Origin: Naegleria lovaniensis
Lineage: Eukaryota; Heterolobosea; Eutetramitea; Acrasida; Naegleriidae
Assembly (NCBI RefSeq): GCF_003324165.1
Contig: NW_025407828.1
Span: 124,001 to 188,000 of the forward strand
Direction of reading: 5' to 3'
Length of the DNA: 64,000 nt
Shown: positions 1 through 11,710 of the stretch, piece after piece
How the letters are laid out: each line of letters starts with the position of its first letter
Numbering within the stretch: position 1 is the first letter of the stretch
Program-made: the position numbers and the translations under genes
Notes under the pieces: generated by a model
Database searches by the model: none
Seen by the model: the letters and a program-made list of their open reading frames with translations, nothing else
Told to the model about the DNA's origin: nothing

Positions 1-222
1 GATTTGCTTGAATATATCCTATTGTTGAAAAGATACATGTTGTACCATCCATTGAATTTGTTGATAATAATTTCAGAAATAATCATGTTCACTGATCAAA
101 AACATTTCACCTCTTGGTTTCATACCTTCACAATAACCAGACGTGTTGTTTCGAAACTCTCCCGAACGAATCAAACCTCGAAATTCATTCGGAGTCATCA
201 CGGTACAGTTACGCTGCTTCAT
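1..222 (-). CDS. D-glutamate cyclase-like protein (DUF1445 family), N-terminal part only
   Basis: Two-exon 5' end of a gene that runs off the left edge. Exon 1 is 222-126, beginning MKQRNCTVMTPNEFRG; a GTATGA donor at 125 and an AATAG acceptor at 20-19 remove a 106-nt intron, and exon 2 (18-1) continues in frame. The joined peptide contains a run of the type TP-EFR-LIRSGEF-TSG-EGYIQAN, which resembles the conserved N-terminus of the DUF1445 putative hydro-lyase family (mammalian DGLUCY/C14orf159, which converts D-glutamate to 5-oxo-proline in mitochondria). No targeting peptide is visible before the motif. The restored GYIQAN motif is the main argument for the splice. The rest of the protein is outside the window, so catalytic residues cannot be checked. 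Confidence 0.7.
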
Positions 223-322
223 TTTTTTCTAATCAAAATGTATTAAAAAAAGGAATACAAGATCTTGAATCATTGGTTTTCAAAGAAGAAGCGCTTTTTC
301 TCTGAGTGATCATATTATCAGT

Positions 323-2579
323 TTACTTTTTCAATGCAACTTGTCTCAAAATGGTAAAATTAGGAATACCCCAACCACTGATTGCATCATATCCACTTGT
401 TGCTGGGAATCCAACATTACAAGGTGCAGCAGCATTGTATCCATGAGTAATGTCAAAGAAAGCTCCACGTGTTTGTGCCATTGTTTGATACAAGTAAATA
501 TTCAAAAATCCTAAAGGTTTCTTTCCAACACTGAAACGAGCATCATTCATCAAGCTCACAATTCCTGCAAAACATGGACATGCAGCACTGGTACCACCTA
601 CAGGACGCATGATGCCTCCAACAACTACTTGATAATTCACTCCCAATGCAGCAACATCAGGATAGGCTGAAAAAGTTATTGTAAAATATAGAGAATACAT
701 GTTTTGAACAAGCATTACGAAAAATGTAAAGAATGTTGAAGAGAAATGAAAGTTTTCACATACCTCTTCCATGGACGTTAAAGAATGAAGAAGGTGGAAT
801 TCCACTCTTACTCAAATATTGTGAAATGGCATCTTTTTGCCATGTTGGAGCTTGATAGAGAGTACTGAAGCCACCACCACTCCAGTACACACTATCTTCC
901 CAGTATTGATCAGAGGGTTGAGTTGCACCTACAGAAGTCACCCACCTAATTATTATTATTCAATAAATTATCAACGATTGTTATTATTAATGGGACACAC
1001 AAATATGTTCACACATCATTGAGTTTTGAAAATTATTATTATTAATTAGCCACCACCACATCATTGGATTATTATGAATAAGGTTATAAAATTTTAAAGC
1101 TCACTGCGCACACATTTCACACTTACCAACTTGTATTTGGCCATCTGTATGTGTGTGCATACCATATATGGTAGAATTATATTTTTCATGATTTAGAATG
1201 CTACCATTAACATTATATGAAATACATACGTTGGTGAGAATTTTGTTCCATCGTTATTACATTGTGCTCCATCATCTCCAGATGCAATAGTTACTGTTCT
1301 TCCACTTGCTGCAAATTTCATAAACTCAACATCTAATTGAGAAGCCAAGGCATTGGTGACTGTGTTTTCGTCATCTCCATAGCTTACAGAATGAACCCAA
1401 GGTGAAGAATCTCCAATTTCTTGTTGTTTAATAATCCAATCAATGAATGGTTCTTGTTGAGTAATGTTTGAAATACCTGGTGTTGAGACAATGAGTGTAT
1501 TGATTTTGTAGCCAACTCCCATGATCTGGAAAAATTCATCATGTGTCAAGATTTTAACAATGTTACACACATGATTAATTGTAAATACTTACATATTGAA
1601 CATCCAATGATGCTTCTACACCTGGTTTTGATTCATCGTTAGGTCCCATTGTAGATGGGCTTTGTCTCACCAAATTAAATGATGCTTGAAATTGGGACAA
1701 GTCTGAATAACTAAAATATTGACCCAAGAAGGAGGCAACAGCTTGTGAACTCTGTGAATTAATCGTGGTTGGCATGGTAATGTTGTATCTCTTCCAAATG
1801 ACTTGAGGAGTAATTGGAATGTTGCTACCAGTATTCAAAGAACTCTTAGATTTCATAAAATGTTTCATATTTGGAAATCGAACAATTCCACTGACAAATG
1901 AAACAATTTGTGAAATTTCAGAAGGTAATGAATAACCAATATCCATGGATCGATACAAGACTGTTCTACTTTCTTGATGCATATATGGTTGCATATTTGC
2001 TCTCAAATACTTGTTCACCGATGACACTGGTAACAAACATGAAATAAAATTCTCATGTTTTGACACGTGCAACACAACAGCACCAGGAATGGTTCGAATA
2101 TAGTGCATGACTAATTCCACATGTTGTGAGGAGGGTTTTGTGAGTTGTGAAATTTCACTCAATTTTAAATAATTTTCATGATCGGGATGTGAAGGATCAC
2201 TCACACTCATGGCCTTTTGTAAAAGCCATTCCAAATTTTGAGATTTCAATGCAAAGGTTAAATGAACCATTTGTTGAGCGGAAGAAATTCGATCAGGGAA
2301 AGATGACACTCTCTTCCATCCTTTGGATTCATAGTGTTTTTGGAGAGATTCAACAGAAATACTACGTGTGGCATGATACATGGAAGAAGAACCTGTTAAA
2401 AAAGTGCTTGCCATAAAGTTGGTTGAATTTTGAGTCTCCATGCGAACATAGATGGAATTTTGTAATAAATCATCGGCCAATGTTGGGGAATGTCCGAATG
2501 TTGTCTGGGCATTCAGACAGAGAGATGCAACGAGCAAGAGGATCCATAGACATGCCCATTGATTGTTGTGTGGAGACAT
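323..2579 (-). CDS. Sedolisin family serine protease, tripeptidyl-peptidase I (TPP1/CLN2)-like
   Basis: Acid serine peptidase of the S53 (sedolisin) family, which in lysosomes removes tripeptides from protein N-termini. Exons read 2579-1593, 1525-1230, 945-764 and 666-323, all with GT-AG borders (introns 67, 284 and 97 nt). Exon 1 encodes a signal peptide (ACLWILLLVASLCLNA), the pro-domain and the catalytic Glu/Asp pair in EASLDVQY. Exon 2 has SVSYGDDE and the oxyanion Asp in ASGDDGA. Exon 3 has WVTSVGATQP, restored across the junction. Exon 4 has PDVAALG and the nucleophile Ser in GGTSAACP. All S-E-D catalytic residues are present, so the enzyme looks active. The ATG follows a run of seven A, the common start context here. 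Several NxS/T sites suit a glycosylated lysosomal enzyme. Confidence 0.93.
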
Positions 2580-2757
2580 TTTTTTGTTTCTGGACTCGGA
2601 GAATCAGGAGTTTGAGAATGCTTTCAAACGACTCGGAGTTGAATTTATTGTTATTTGAATTCTTCTTCTTTCGTTTACAAATTCTCGGCCTTGATTTCGA
2701 GCTACAGTAATAATCGAACAAGCCTGGAACATTGACATTACAACATCCAGCCTGAAA

Positions 2758-5700
2758 GTGAATGTTCTTGATGTATCATTTCATTTTGCAAAAAAAATAT
2801 TCATCATTATGCCTTTTCAAATTCATCTCAACAGTTGGAGTGAGTGGCTCGATTTTATTCATGATCGAATTGGATCGGAAAATCAAATTACGGAACAATA
2901 CTTGTCGTATTACAACAAGAAGAAAAAGTTGTTATGTCCAAAGCATAGGGACAGAACCAAATACGATGCGTTTATTTCTCAGGCTAATCTTACCGGTAGT
3001 CGGAGGACAATACCCATTCCTAAAGTAAGTGGTATGAAAAGGAGACCAATTCTCTGTTTGGAGACTCATGACGTTCCTTACTTTGTGATGAAAATATTAT
3101 TAGAACACTAAAAAATTGAAATATAGTGCAAACTTTGATCATGATGCCGCTGAAAATGATACCAAAACTCCACTTGCAAGAATGTGGATTATGCAAGATT
3201 TGACTCAAAGTATGTATTGTTTGTGATTGAACTCTTTCATACTAATCATTAACACGCATGAACCAAAGACACAAAGCACCAAGTCAGCGCACCAAAATCC
3301 GACCTCGAAACAAGTGATGAAAAGGTGGATTCTCTTTGCAAATTAATTAGAGAAAACTTTGACGATGAGCTCAAGTTTAAAGTCATTTTGATGATTCCAA
3401 CGTTCAGTAACCAGCCAGCAGCCAACCCCAAGTGTTATGACATTTATTTCTCTCAAGAGAAGATACTGCAAGACCAAAGAATAACAGCTACTAGTATACT
3501 CGATCAACCCATTCTGACCTATCATAAGTATAGAACTCTTTCAAAGTACTTTAACCGCAAAATGCAACAATACATGTTGCAAAATTTAGACACCCTTGAT
3601 CTAAACAAAATTTTACGGTCAACAGTCTCAAATCACAACGCCGTCAACATGAATGATACTGGTATTTTTTCCAAGCTTGCATATCTTCTTTGTTTTATCA
3701 ATGCCAAAAAGCAATATTTATGTAACTACACTAACTGTTCAGAGAACATGTATGAGATCTATCCAGAAGTACATAGAGCGATCATGAAATGCATGTTTCA
3801 TTACTGGCTGGAGAGTCAAGACGTAAAAAATCGATATGCATCTGTTTACGAGGATCTGGAAGATACTGATACTGATCTTTCGACCGAAGAAAGTTTTACA
3901 CCAGAACAATCTGATCAAGAGGCACGTTTAGACGTTGATGAAGAGACTCTTTTGCAGTCTGTATCGCGCAGAGTAATAGAATATCGAAAAATGATAACTT
4001 CTTCTGAAAGTACCTCAATCGTCAAGAAAATTGAACAATTTAAAAATTTGGATTCTGGTAAGTTTATTGTCTACAATTTTATTAATTTTATTGTTGATCG
4101 ATTTTTAAGATAATCAAGAGATTAGTGTGAAATTTGAAAACAATAACCTTGAAATAACAGATCCAACAAAGATCTGTGCTCACTATGAACATATTGGAAT
4201 GGCAGAAGCATCAGAATTTGATTATTCCTCTTTATCGGCTTTCAATACAGGCTTTCCAAGCTATCCAACTCCAAGACTTTGTTTCTATTTGAACAGTATT
4301 TTTAGAGTTGAGTTGAAAAAAGTTCTACCTTCTTTGTTCAGCGATTTTTTCGCCGAGACCATCGTGTTATTCAAAACTATAACATTTGGAAATGTGGGAT
4401 GGTATCCAATTAACAGCTTGTTATTGCATATCATTGTGGAAAATGGAAAAACAGTTCCAAAAGGTTTAACTGAACAAGATTTACTGAAAAAATCAGAATG
4501 TAGGCCTGACAAACGGATTAGCCTGAACTTTGTGAACTTCAAAATTGAAGATTTGAGCATGATGTTGACCAACGATAGACATCTTCGCAGACCTCATTCA
4601 AGAACTGGAGCACCATCTCTGTTAATCAATTCACATACCTTGTCCTCACAATATACCAAGAAATTGACACAACAGATTTTGAAATATGTCGACAACAGAG
4701 TAGAAACTATTAGCTTTTGGAATTATGAAATTAGATTTAAATCTATTGGACATGAATTAGTTTTCTTAAAAAATTTCTTTCCTCAATTACGTGACATTAA
4801 CATGCTACTCAGTCAACGTTCAAATGATTATGATAAGCTAGCTCCAGTTTCCAATGCTCTCTCAGATATTAACACCACAAGTATTCGAGATTTATGGCAT
4901 AACAGGCATGAATGTTCCTTTGATAAGATTAACATATTAATTGAAGGACACAAACCATTAGTTTTGGACATTAGAAATACTACTGCCTACACAGTACCAC
5001 AGCCAAAAGATGAAGACCCCATTTTAGAGAATCTACTTTTTACTCAGAACTCAGCAACAGCAAACGAATCAACAGATTTGGATAACGAATTAACTCTTAA
5101 ACTGATGCACGTTGCTCAATTGAAATGGGACCATCTTCAACAACTCACACAAAAACCTGGCTTTTACGTTCATATCAACAGCATCATTTTACATTTGATA
5201 TATCAAAAACAAGTTCCAATTGCTGTAAAAAAGGACCTTGTACAAAAGGCCCTTAATGAGCTTTCAATTCCTATCAAAAAACTCATTTTAACTAACAATA
5301 CTAGCTACATCGAAGGATCACGAGTCGTGGAAGAGTATTTGATCTTTAAAGCAAATCAAAGTGGTGAAAGCTTGTTACATATTGGCCAAGGCAATCCAAA
5401 TGGTATTGGTCAAAAACTGCTTTGTTGTTTATACTATGGATGGAACGTTTTCCAAAATACGAAAGAGCTTGAGAATTTATTCTTAATACTGCTTCAGCAG
5501 TCATATAGAGTTGAAAGCATGAAGCATTTACTGGATTTGCTTACGGCAAAAGTAATTTACGAAAACGCAAGCAGACAATTATTTGTTAAATATATTGCTC
5601 AGCATATTTATGGGCAAGTCAGAGAAGAAGAAATTGATGAAATTTTGGCAGCTATCGAACACGGAAAAGAGCATACTTGTTCAAACAATGCTGACTATGA

Positions 5701-6583
5701 CGAGTGTAGGAAGATATTAACACTATTTTTTACTTATTTCAGCAAGCCAAAGCATGACACTTTATTCAAGGATCAAATGTTACAACTTGATGCTAATAAG
5801 CTCTTTTTCATGATTTTGAGTGCCGTTGCTCAAGGCGATGTAGATAGGGTGGAGGTAGTTCTGAATTTAGCTGTTGAATTGGATTATTTCTCTGAAGTTT
5901 TTAACAAAACATATACGGCTGTCACTATCAAAAATCATCTAACACGAGAAGCAATCACGAAACAAGTTGATCTTGAACCGATGGAACTAAGCAGGACTAA
6001 ACAAATGTTGAGAAACATTTATCAGAAAAAATTGCCTTTGGATGAAAAGTTTACAATTTCTACTCTTGATGCAGCGGTCTATAACTGTATTGCAAATATT
6101 GAGGTTGATTTGTTCTCTACAATGGTGCGATCATCAAGCATACCCTTAATTGTGTTGCAAGGTATTTTAGAAAAGAAAATCAACGAAAATCAATTACTTT
6201 TTGCAGATTCGTTAGGTAATACCTGTCTTCATTGTGCATTAATTACTGCTATTGAACATCCGTCCTTCTATCATGCATTACTGACAAAGCAACCCAAGTT
6301 GCTAAACATGGTCAACAACGATTTAAACACTGCATTGCATATTGCGTGTTACAAAATTGACTTGCTTCCAACTATTGCTCGAATACTGGTTGATTACGGA
6401 GCAAAATTGGATGCATTAAATTGTCAAGGGCTAACCCCATTCGAGATTGCATGCCACACAGTGAAATGTAATTTGGCTAGCTCTCATCTTGTCCAAGATT
6501 TATCTTGGTTGATGCCAAATGTAACAGATTTCAATAAGATGGAAATATTCCAGCGAATGGTTACAGAGCAGAGAGATCTCTAA
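2758..6583 (+). CDS. Ankyrin-repeat protein of unknown function
   Basis: Four exons fit by frame: 2758-3024, 3104-3209, 3269-4057 and 4110-6583, giving a protein of about 1,210 residues. The start is either ATG 2758 or the in-frame ATG 2809 (MPFQIHLNSW). Exon 2 reads NTKKLKYSANFDHDAAEND and joins in phase on both sides. The only recognisable domain is at the C-terminus (about 6200-6480), where LGNTCLHCAL, LNTALHIACYKIDLL and GLTPFEIACHT are two to three ankyrin repeats. The long middle part is helical-looking and matches nothing I know. An acidic stretch of D/E-rich sequence lies near 3850-3960. Its stop is only four bases from the stop of the convergent DNAI7 gene, so the two transcripts must overlap at their 3' ends. 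Ankyrin repeats suggest a protein-binding role; nothing more can be said. Confidence 0.8.
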
Positions 6584-6587
6584 TTGT

Positions 6588-8745
6588 TTATACAAGTGGG
6601 CGTGACAAATTCAGAATGGTTTTTACGCTGTTGATCGTGAGAACGTTGCTCTCTTCAAGCAACTGCCGTAATTGAGTGCCTTGGTTTCTTTCCTCTAATG
6701 CCAAAAACAAGTTGTGATGTGTGGAGAGTCCCGAAACAGTGGCAAGATCGACAATGCTATTTTCTTCTTCAGTCGATACAGGTTGTTCGTTAGAAATAAA
6801 TCCACACTTTTCTTTTTGGTATTTGAGGAGGTCCCAATTTGCGTCCAAGTCGGCATTGAACTTATTTTCATACCTTATTTCTACTAAATCTAGCTCGTCA
6901 ATATCCTCACACGGCTTTAGGGTTGATTGATCTATCAAAGACTTGTGAACTTTCATGACTCCAATTTCTCGTTTTACAGACGGATGATAATTCCATACCG
7001 AGTTGGCCACTGAAGTTATCAAGCACACGAGAGATATTCCGTCGTATGCATTTTTCTCCATTTCCATACTTTTGATAGTACTACTGGTGCTTGATGGATC
7101 TTCTTCATATCTAAATATCAAGTTAATTCCTGCTTTGGCCAAATCAGACAACAATTTAGCAGGATTGGACCATGTGACGGCGAGTTTTTCTAACTCTGGT
7201 TTGGAGGGAGAGATTAATCTGCATTTATCTTTGTGGACTAATATTGCAATGTCATCCAAAGAGGATGAGCCCTCGAGTATTTTTGGAGTTGCTTGAAAAA
7301 CGCAAATATCCTTCCCGATATGTGGTACAGGAAATAGAGCCCATTTATGAAAGCTCTTATCAAGATTGTTCTCCTAATGAAACATTTAATGTGCTCAAAT
7401 TGAACAGGTCTGAAATATCTAGCTACTTACATATACAACTGCTAAGGGACAAGTCAAATGGGTAGTCATGAAGGAAATCAAGCCAGTTTCTGGCTCGTAT
7501 GTGGAATTTGTGATGCCATCTCGAGACCATATTTTCTCTTTCTCATTCCACCATGCAACTTGAGGTTTTTCGGATCTGATTAAACAACCGTGAGGTGCTG
7601 GTATTGTGACTTTAGCAGGTGGGGGACCTTCGACCTCTTGATTCTCATTGTTCGTGACATTATACGGCTTTCGTTTGATATGATGTGAAAGTTCTGTGAT
7701 TTGCCGAATTTTCCAATCCTCACACGTATGAACAAGTGGAGGAATATGCAAGAAATCAATCAGATATATTCCCCCTAACACAGTCACTTCTTGAATATTC
7801 GGCGATGTGGATGAAAAAATATCTTCAGACAAATGCACTACTCTGAGAGCAATCTCTTGATATCCCATTCCCTTAATAGCCAGCTCCACGTTAACTCTCA
7901 TCTTGTCAAAATCTACATAACGGATTCTGATTTGATAATGTCTTAGTCTTTCTGCACGAAAATGGTACTTACAAATTCTTTGAAATATTCGTCCAGATGC
8001 CATATTGTATTCCTCTCTCTACTTTTTGAAATTGGTCATGATCTGAGCTTAAAAATTTATCAAAATATTGCATAATGTGTGCAGTAGCGTCATCTAAAGT
8101 TGCCAAGATACATTCAGAGATTTCAGTTAAATATTTTTGGCAATGGTTCTGAAGACTCTTGTTTGACCGAGCTAAGGACTCCACAAAAAGATATTCCAAT
8201 TCACGGTATACTTTTTCTCCGTCCTTAATTAGACCAAAATCTTCAGTTAGATTTCTTAGCTCTTTGCTGCGTGACATTTCATTAATATCCCTCCATGACG
8301 ACACAAAATTGTTCATATCTACGTCATCATGAAGTTTAGGAAGATTATCACACTCGACAAATTTCTTCCATTCATCCTCTTCCTTGGCAACGGAAAGAAG
8401 AGATTTTAACTTATCCTGGTGAAATGGCAACACCTCGGAATCGAATGCTCCCTTCTCCTCGTTCAATCTTTTACGCTCTTCCTCTGCTCTTCTTCTTCTT
8501 TCCTCCATTAACTTTCGCTCTTCCTCCTCTTGTCTTTTTCGTTCTTCCTCCTCTTCCTTTCTTCGCTTCTCCTCTTCCTCTTTCTTTGCTCTTTCTTCTT
8601 CTTCCTTCTTTTTTTGCTCTAATAATTTTCTTTGTTTAGCTGTCATTTTCTCTCCCTTTGCGGAAGGAGGTTTGGATGCAGAGCTCGATGATGGCATTCT
8701 CTTTGTAGGAGAAGCAGAACTGGTTGGTTTGGTGCTACCAGGCAT
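6588..8745 (-). CDS. DNAI7: Axonemal dynein-associated protein DNAI7 (CASC1/IC97 family)
   Basis: Flagellar axoneme protein associated with inner-arm dynein. Exons: 8745-7973, 7926-7431 and about 7310-6588 (about 665 residues; human CASC1 is a little over 700). Residues 1-110 are a low-complexity MPGST-type tail followed by a K/E/R-rich coiled coil, then the CASC1 N-terminal region with W and C landmarks (EDEWKKFVECDNLP, MNNFVSSWRDI). The C-terminal half shows the family segment PQVAWWNEKEKIWSRDGI and YEPETGLISFMTTH. Intron 1 is only 46 nt. The acceptor of exon 3 is less certain: GGGAAG before GATATTTGC fits the phase. The ATG lies behind seven A. It is divergent from a coiled-coil gene at 9044, with two palindromes between them. 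Family assignment is from recognised blocks, fairly sure. Confidence 0.85.
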
Positions 8746-8859
8746 TTTTTTGATCGATTATTATTTTCAAAATTGCAAATCGTAAACTTTTGGAGGTTTC
8801 AAGCTGTTGGACTGAATCTGGCTCAAAAATCCGAAGGATGGAAATACAAATACACTCAT

Positions 8860-8890
8860 TACTCGAGTACCAAGTTTCGGGCTAGCCCGA
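8860..8890. promoter_or_regulatory. Pair of perfect palindromes in a divergent promoter
   Basis: The 298 bases between the start of DNAI7 (8745, minus) and the coiled-coil gene (9044, plus) hold two perfect inverted repeats seven bases apart: TACTCGAGTA at 8860-8869 and TCGGGCTAGCCCGA at 8877-8890. The second is GC-rich in an AT-rich region. Perfect dyads of this size are typical of dimeric transcription-factor sites. That they control either gene is inference. The rest of the intergenic region shows nothing else. Confidence 0.4.
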
Positions 8891-9043
8891 TTTTGGGAGT
8901 CATGATGGTTATTACAGGTGAGGTCGTTTCATTGAGGCTTCAATGATGGCTTGCCCGTTAAAAAAATCAACGGTTGGCAGTTCTGCTTGGTGAATGGATC
9001 ATCAATTAGTGGTAGCTTCATCATTTGATCGGAATCAGCAGAT

Positions 9044-11689
9044 ATGATGACATCTATGAGAAATGCAGGATATGATAGTCCTTCCAAACCGAAAATTAAT
9101 ATTCTAGAAGCCTTGATGTCCCATGGTGGTGATGGATCAAGTTCATCTAGTAACAGTACTACTCCCTTGCCAATCAAAACTCAGGTTTCTGCTGCCCTTA
9201 ATACTGATTTACTAAGTCCTCCGAACAGTCCAAAGAAAGATTTTGAGAGAAGACGAAAAAAGACACTGGCACCGTCGCTACCAACGTTCCAAAAGAACGA
9301 AGAGCTGAACACATTGCTTACTACCATCAACAAAACAAATGATATTTCGATCACTCTGGACGATTCCAAACAAATCGTAAAAATTGACAATGATGTTTAC
9401 GTTAAAATGGAATACGCTAATGCCCAAGTTGAGGATTTGATGCAGCAGTTTTCCAAAGCCAAACAAGAGTTCAAGGAAAGTACACAAAGATTACAGATGG
9501 AGTATGAAAAAATGGACAAGGAAAAGATGGAACAAATTGCGGCTTTTATTGAGGACTTTAACTTCAAATACTCTTCAATGCAAAAAAGGTATCAAGATGC
9601 ACTTTCAAAAAAGTATAAAGACAAAATAGAGGAGCTTGCACAGAAGGTTGAGAACTACTCTAAAGAGCGTGACGATCTGAAATCAAAAATCGAACATGAG
9701 ACCAACAAGTTTTACGAAGACTTAAAGGATATTTTGACACATTATCATACACATATTGATGGAATAAGGCAGAAATGTGAAAAAGAATATGCCGTTTCAG
9801 TTCAAACTTGTCAAAAGAATTTTGAGCATGATTTGAAAAAGGCCACCGAAAAATTTACTGCCCAAGAGAAAGAGTATTTTGCGAAATACGCAATACACAA
9901 GAAATTATTTTTTGGACTATTAACTTATCTTAGAGAAGTGACAGACCTAAAAGCAAAGTTAGAGGTAGAACTTAAGAAACAAACGACGAAACTTGAAATT
10001 GTAAATAAGAAGGCAAGAAAAACAGAGAACGATTTACTCAACCAAATATCTGATTTGCACAAATCGATTGAGCAAGGAAAGAAAGTTTTGACATCTAAAA
10101 GTGTAAATACAGATCTAACATCTCAAGAAATGGATAAACAAGACAGGCTACATCTAACAAATGTACAGGAAAGAAATTGTAAAATAGAAGCTCTTCAAGA
10201 AGAGCTGTCAAAATGTAAATTAGAAATTGTATCATATAGGACCGAGATTGATGCAAGCAAAGAACAGTACCAACAATGTGAAAGAACGCTTACTGAGTTA
10301 AGGAAGCAATTGGAAGCCCAATCTGCCACAGAAATGAAACTCCAAAAGATTTTACAGGAGGAGAAAGAAAAACGAGAAAAAACCCAAAGTTTACTCGATG
10401 AAGCACCCACACGAGAACAGATCTCCAATTTATCAAGAACGCTCGAAGAAAGAGAAGATGAAATCAGTCAGTTGAAAGCTTTCATTATTGAGAGAGATCA
10501 AAAAATAACTACGCTTGATACTAAATTGGAACAACTGCGACTAAATACCACAATGAATGCTCCAATTACAAAGGAAGCTTTAGAGATGGTTGAAGCTATT
10601 AAAAACAAGGCTCATGCAACTAACCAAGAAAAAGACCGCTTGGCTGAAGAGAATAGCCGGCTTGTAATACAGCTGGAACAAGCTAAAATCGAATTGGAGA
10701 AACAGGCAAAGGAATTGGTTGATATTCAATTTGGTCAAAAGGAAAGAGAAAGAGATTACGAACGATTGAAGCAGATTCATAAAGAAGAATTGGAGAAGAT
10801 TGAGCAGGAGGTACAACAGAAAAACGAGCAGTTTCAAAGAGCTACTGAGGAATTGAAATGCAAGACCAAAGAGCAAAGTCACAAAATTTCAACGTTACAG
10901 GAAGAACTAGAGCAACAGCTGAACGTTGTTCGTTCTATCGAGCAAAGAAATACAGATCTGGAAAATAAGATCGTCCTTTTGTCCATTTCGCTTTCCCAAT
11001 CAAAAGAAGCTGAGGAAAAGTCAAAAGAGCAACTGCAAGCATGTAACACGGACCTACAAAATATGTTAGTTCATTTTGAAGTGGAACGACAAAGTTTTGC
11101 CCAAGAGCGCCAGGAATTGTCTTTACAGAACCTAAAGTTGACTGAAACCTTGGAAGAAAAAGAGAAAAAAATAAGACTTCTACAAGATGAGCTTGCTTCT
11201 CAAACATCTCTAACTGAGAAAACCGTGGACATGAATGATCTTTCTCAAATCCAAAAGCTATTCTCAAATCTCAGTCGACAAATAAGGACGTTGAAAGCTG
11301 AGGCAGACTTAAGAGATACTGTGTATAAGGAAGATTGTATGCAGTTGAAAGAAAAATCTGCACAACTAGAAAAAGAAATTAGTTTGTGGAAAGAAAAATA
11401 TCAAACTCTCCTCGCCAACTCACATTTCAGCAATTTTGATGGTAACAACACTTCCCTACTGGAGGAAAATACTAAACTATCAATCGAAAACAAGAAATTA
11501 CTTTATGCCAACAGAACTTTGATCGCCAAAGTTGCAGGATATGCTTCTTCTAGCAAATGGGAAGAATTGTACAGGGAGGAGCAGCAAAAAACAGAAAAGC
11601 TTCTTGAGCAATGTAAGAATTTTGTATTGAAAATATCCAAATTGGAGGATGAAAATTCCAATTTGAAAAAGGGGTCTAGAAATTTGTAA
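9044..11689 (+). CDS. Long coiled-coil protein, unidentified
   Basis: Single-exon 881-residue protein beginning MMTSMRNAGYDSPSKPKI. Residues 1-90 are Ser/Pro-rich and probably disordered, with SPPNSPKK and SPSKP sites that look like proline-directed kinase targets. From about residue 115 to the end it is almost continuous heptad-type E/K/Q/L sequence, a rod of about 750 residues like those of golgins, centrosomal and basal-body proteins. No GRIP, GRAB, FHA or other end domain is visible. It shares a divergent promoter with the flagellar gene DNAI7, which makes a basal-body or axonemal role a reasonable guess, not a finding. The start is the first ATG and is not in the A-run context, so a short upstream exon is possible. 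The 3' end is 21 bases from the convergent PEX6 gene. Confidence 0.85.
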   Translation: MMTSMRNAGYDSPSKPKINILEALMSHGGDGSSSSSNSTTPLPIKTQVSAALNTDLLSPPNSPKKDFERRRKKTLAPSLPTFQKNEELNTLLTTINKTNDISITLDDSKQIVKIDNDVYVKMEYANAQVEDLMQQFSKAKQEFKESTQRLQMEYEKMDKEKMEQIAAFIEDFNFKYSSMQKRYQDALSKKYKDKIEELAQKVENYSKERDDLKSKIEHETNKFYEDLKDILTHYHTHIDGIRQKCEKEYAVSVQTCQKNFEHDLKKATEKFTAQEKEYFAKYAIHKKLFFGLLTYLREVTDLKAKLEVELKKQTTKLEIVNKKARKTENDLLNQISDLHKSIEQGKKVLTSKSVNTDLTSQEMDKQDRLHLTNVQERNCKIEALQEELSKCKLEIVSYRTEIDASKEQYQQCERTLTELRKQLEAQSATEMKLQKILQEEKEKREKTQSLLDEAPTREQISNLSRTLEEREDEISQLKAFIIERDQKITTLDTKLEQLRLNTTMNAPITKEALEMVEAIKNKAHATNQEKDRLAEENSRLVIQLEQAKIELEKQAKELVDIQFGQKERERDYERLKQIHKEELEKIEQEVQQKNEQFQRATEELKCKTKEQSHKISTLQEELEQQLNVVRSIEQRNTDLENKIVLLSISLSQSKEAEEKSKEQLQACNTDLQNMLVHFEVERQSFAQERQELSLQNLKLTETLEEKEKKIRLLQDELASQTSLTEKTVDMNDLSQIQKLFSNLSRQIRTLKAEADLRDTVYKEDCMQLKEKSAQLEKEISLWKEKYQTLLANSHFSNFDGNNTSLLEENTKLSIENKKLLYANRTLIAKVAGYASSSKWEELYREEQQKTEKLLEQCKNFVLKISKLEDENSNLKKGSRNL

Positions 11690-11710
11690 ATCAGTTCCAA
11701 CAACAGATAA

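Noticed and set aside
8424-8639. Plus-strand open frame rich in Leu/Pro/Phe opposite DNAI7
   Set aside because: It is the antisense of the K/E-rich coiled coil, which always yields such a frame.
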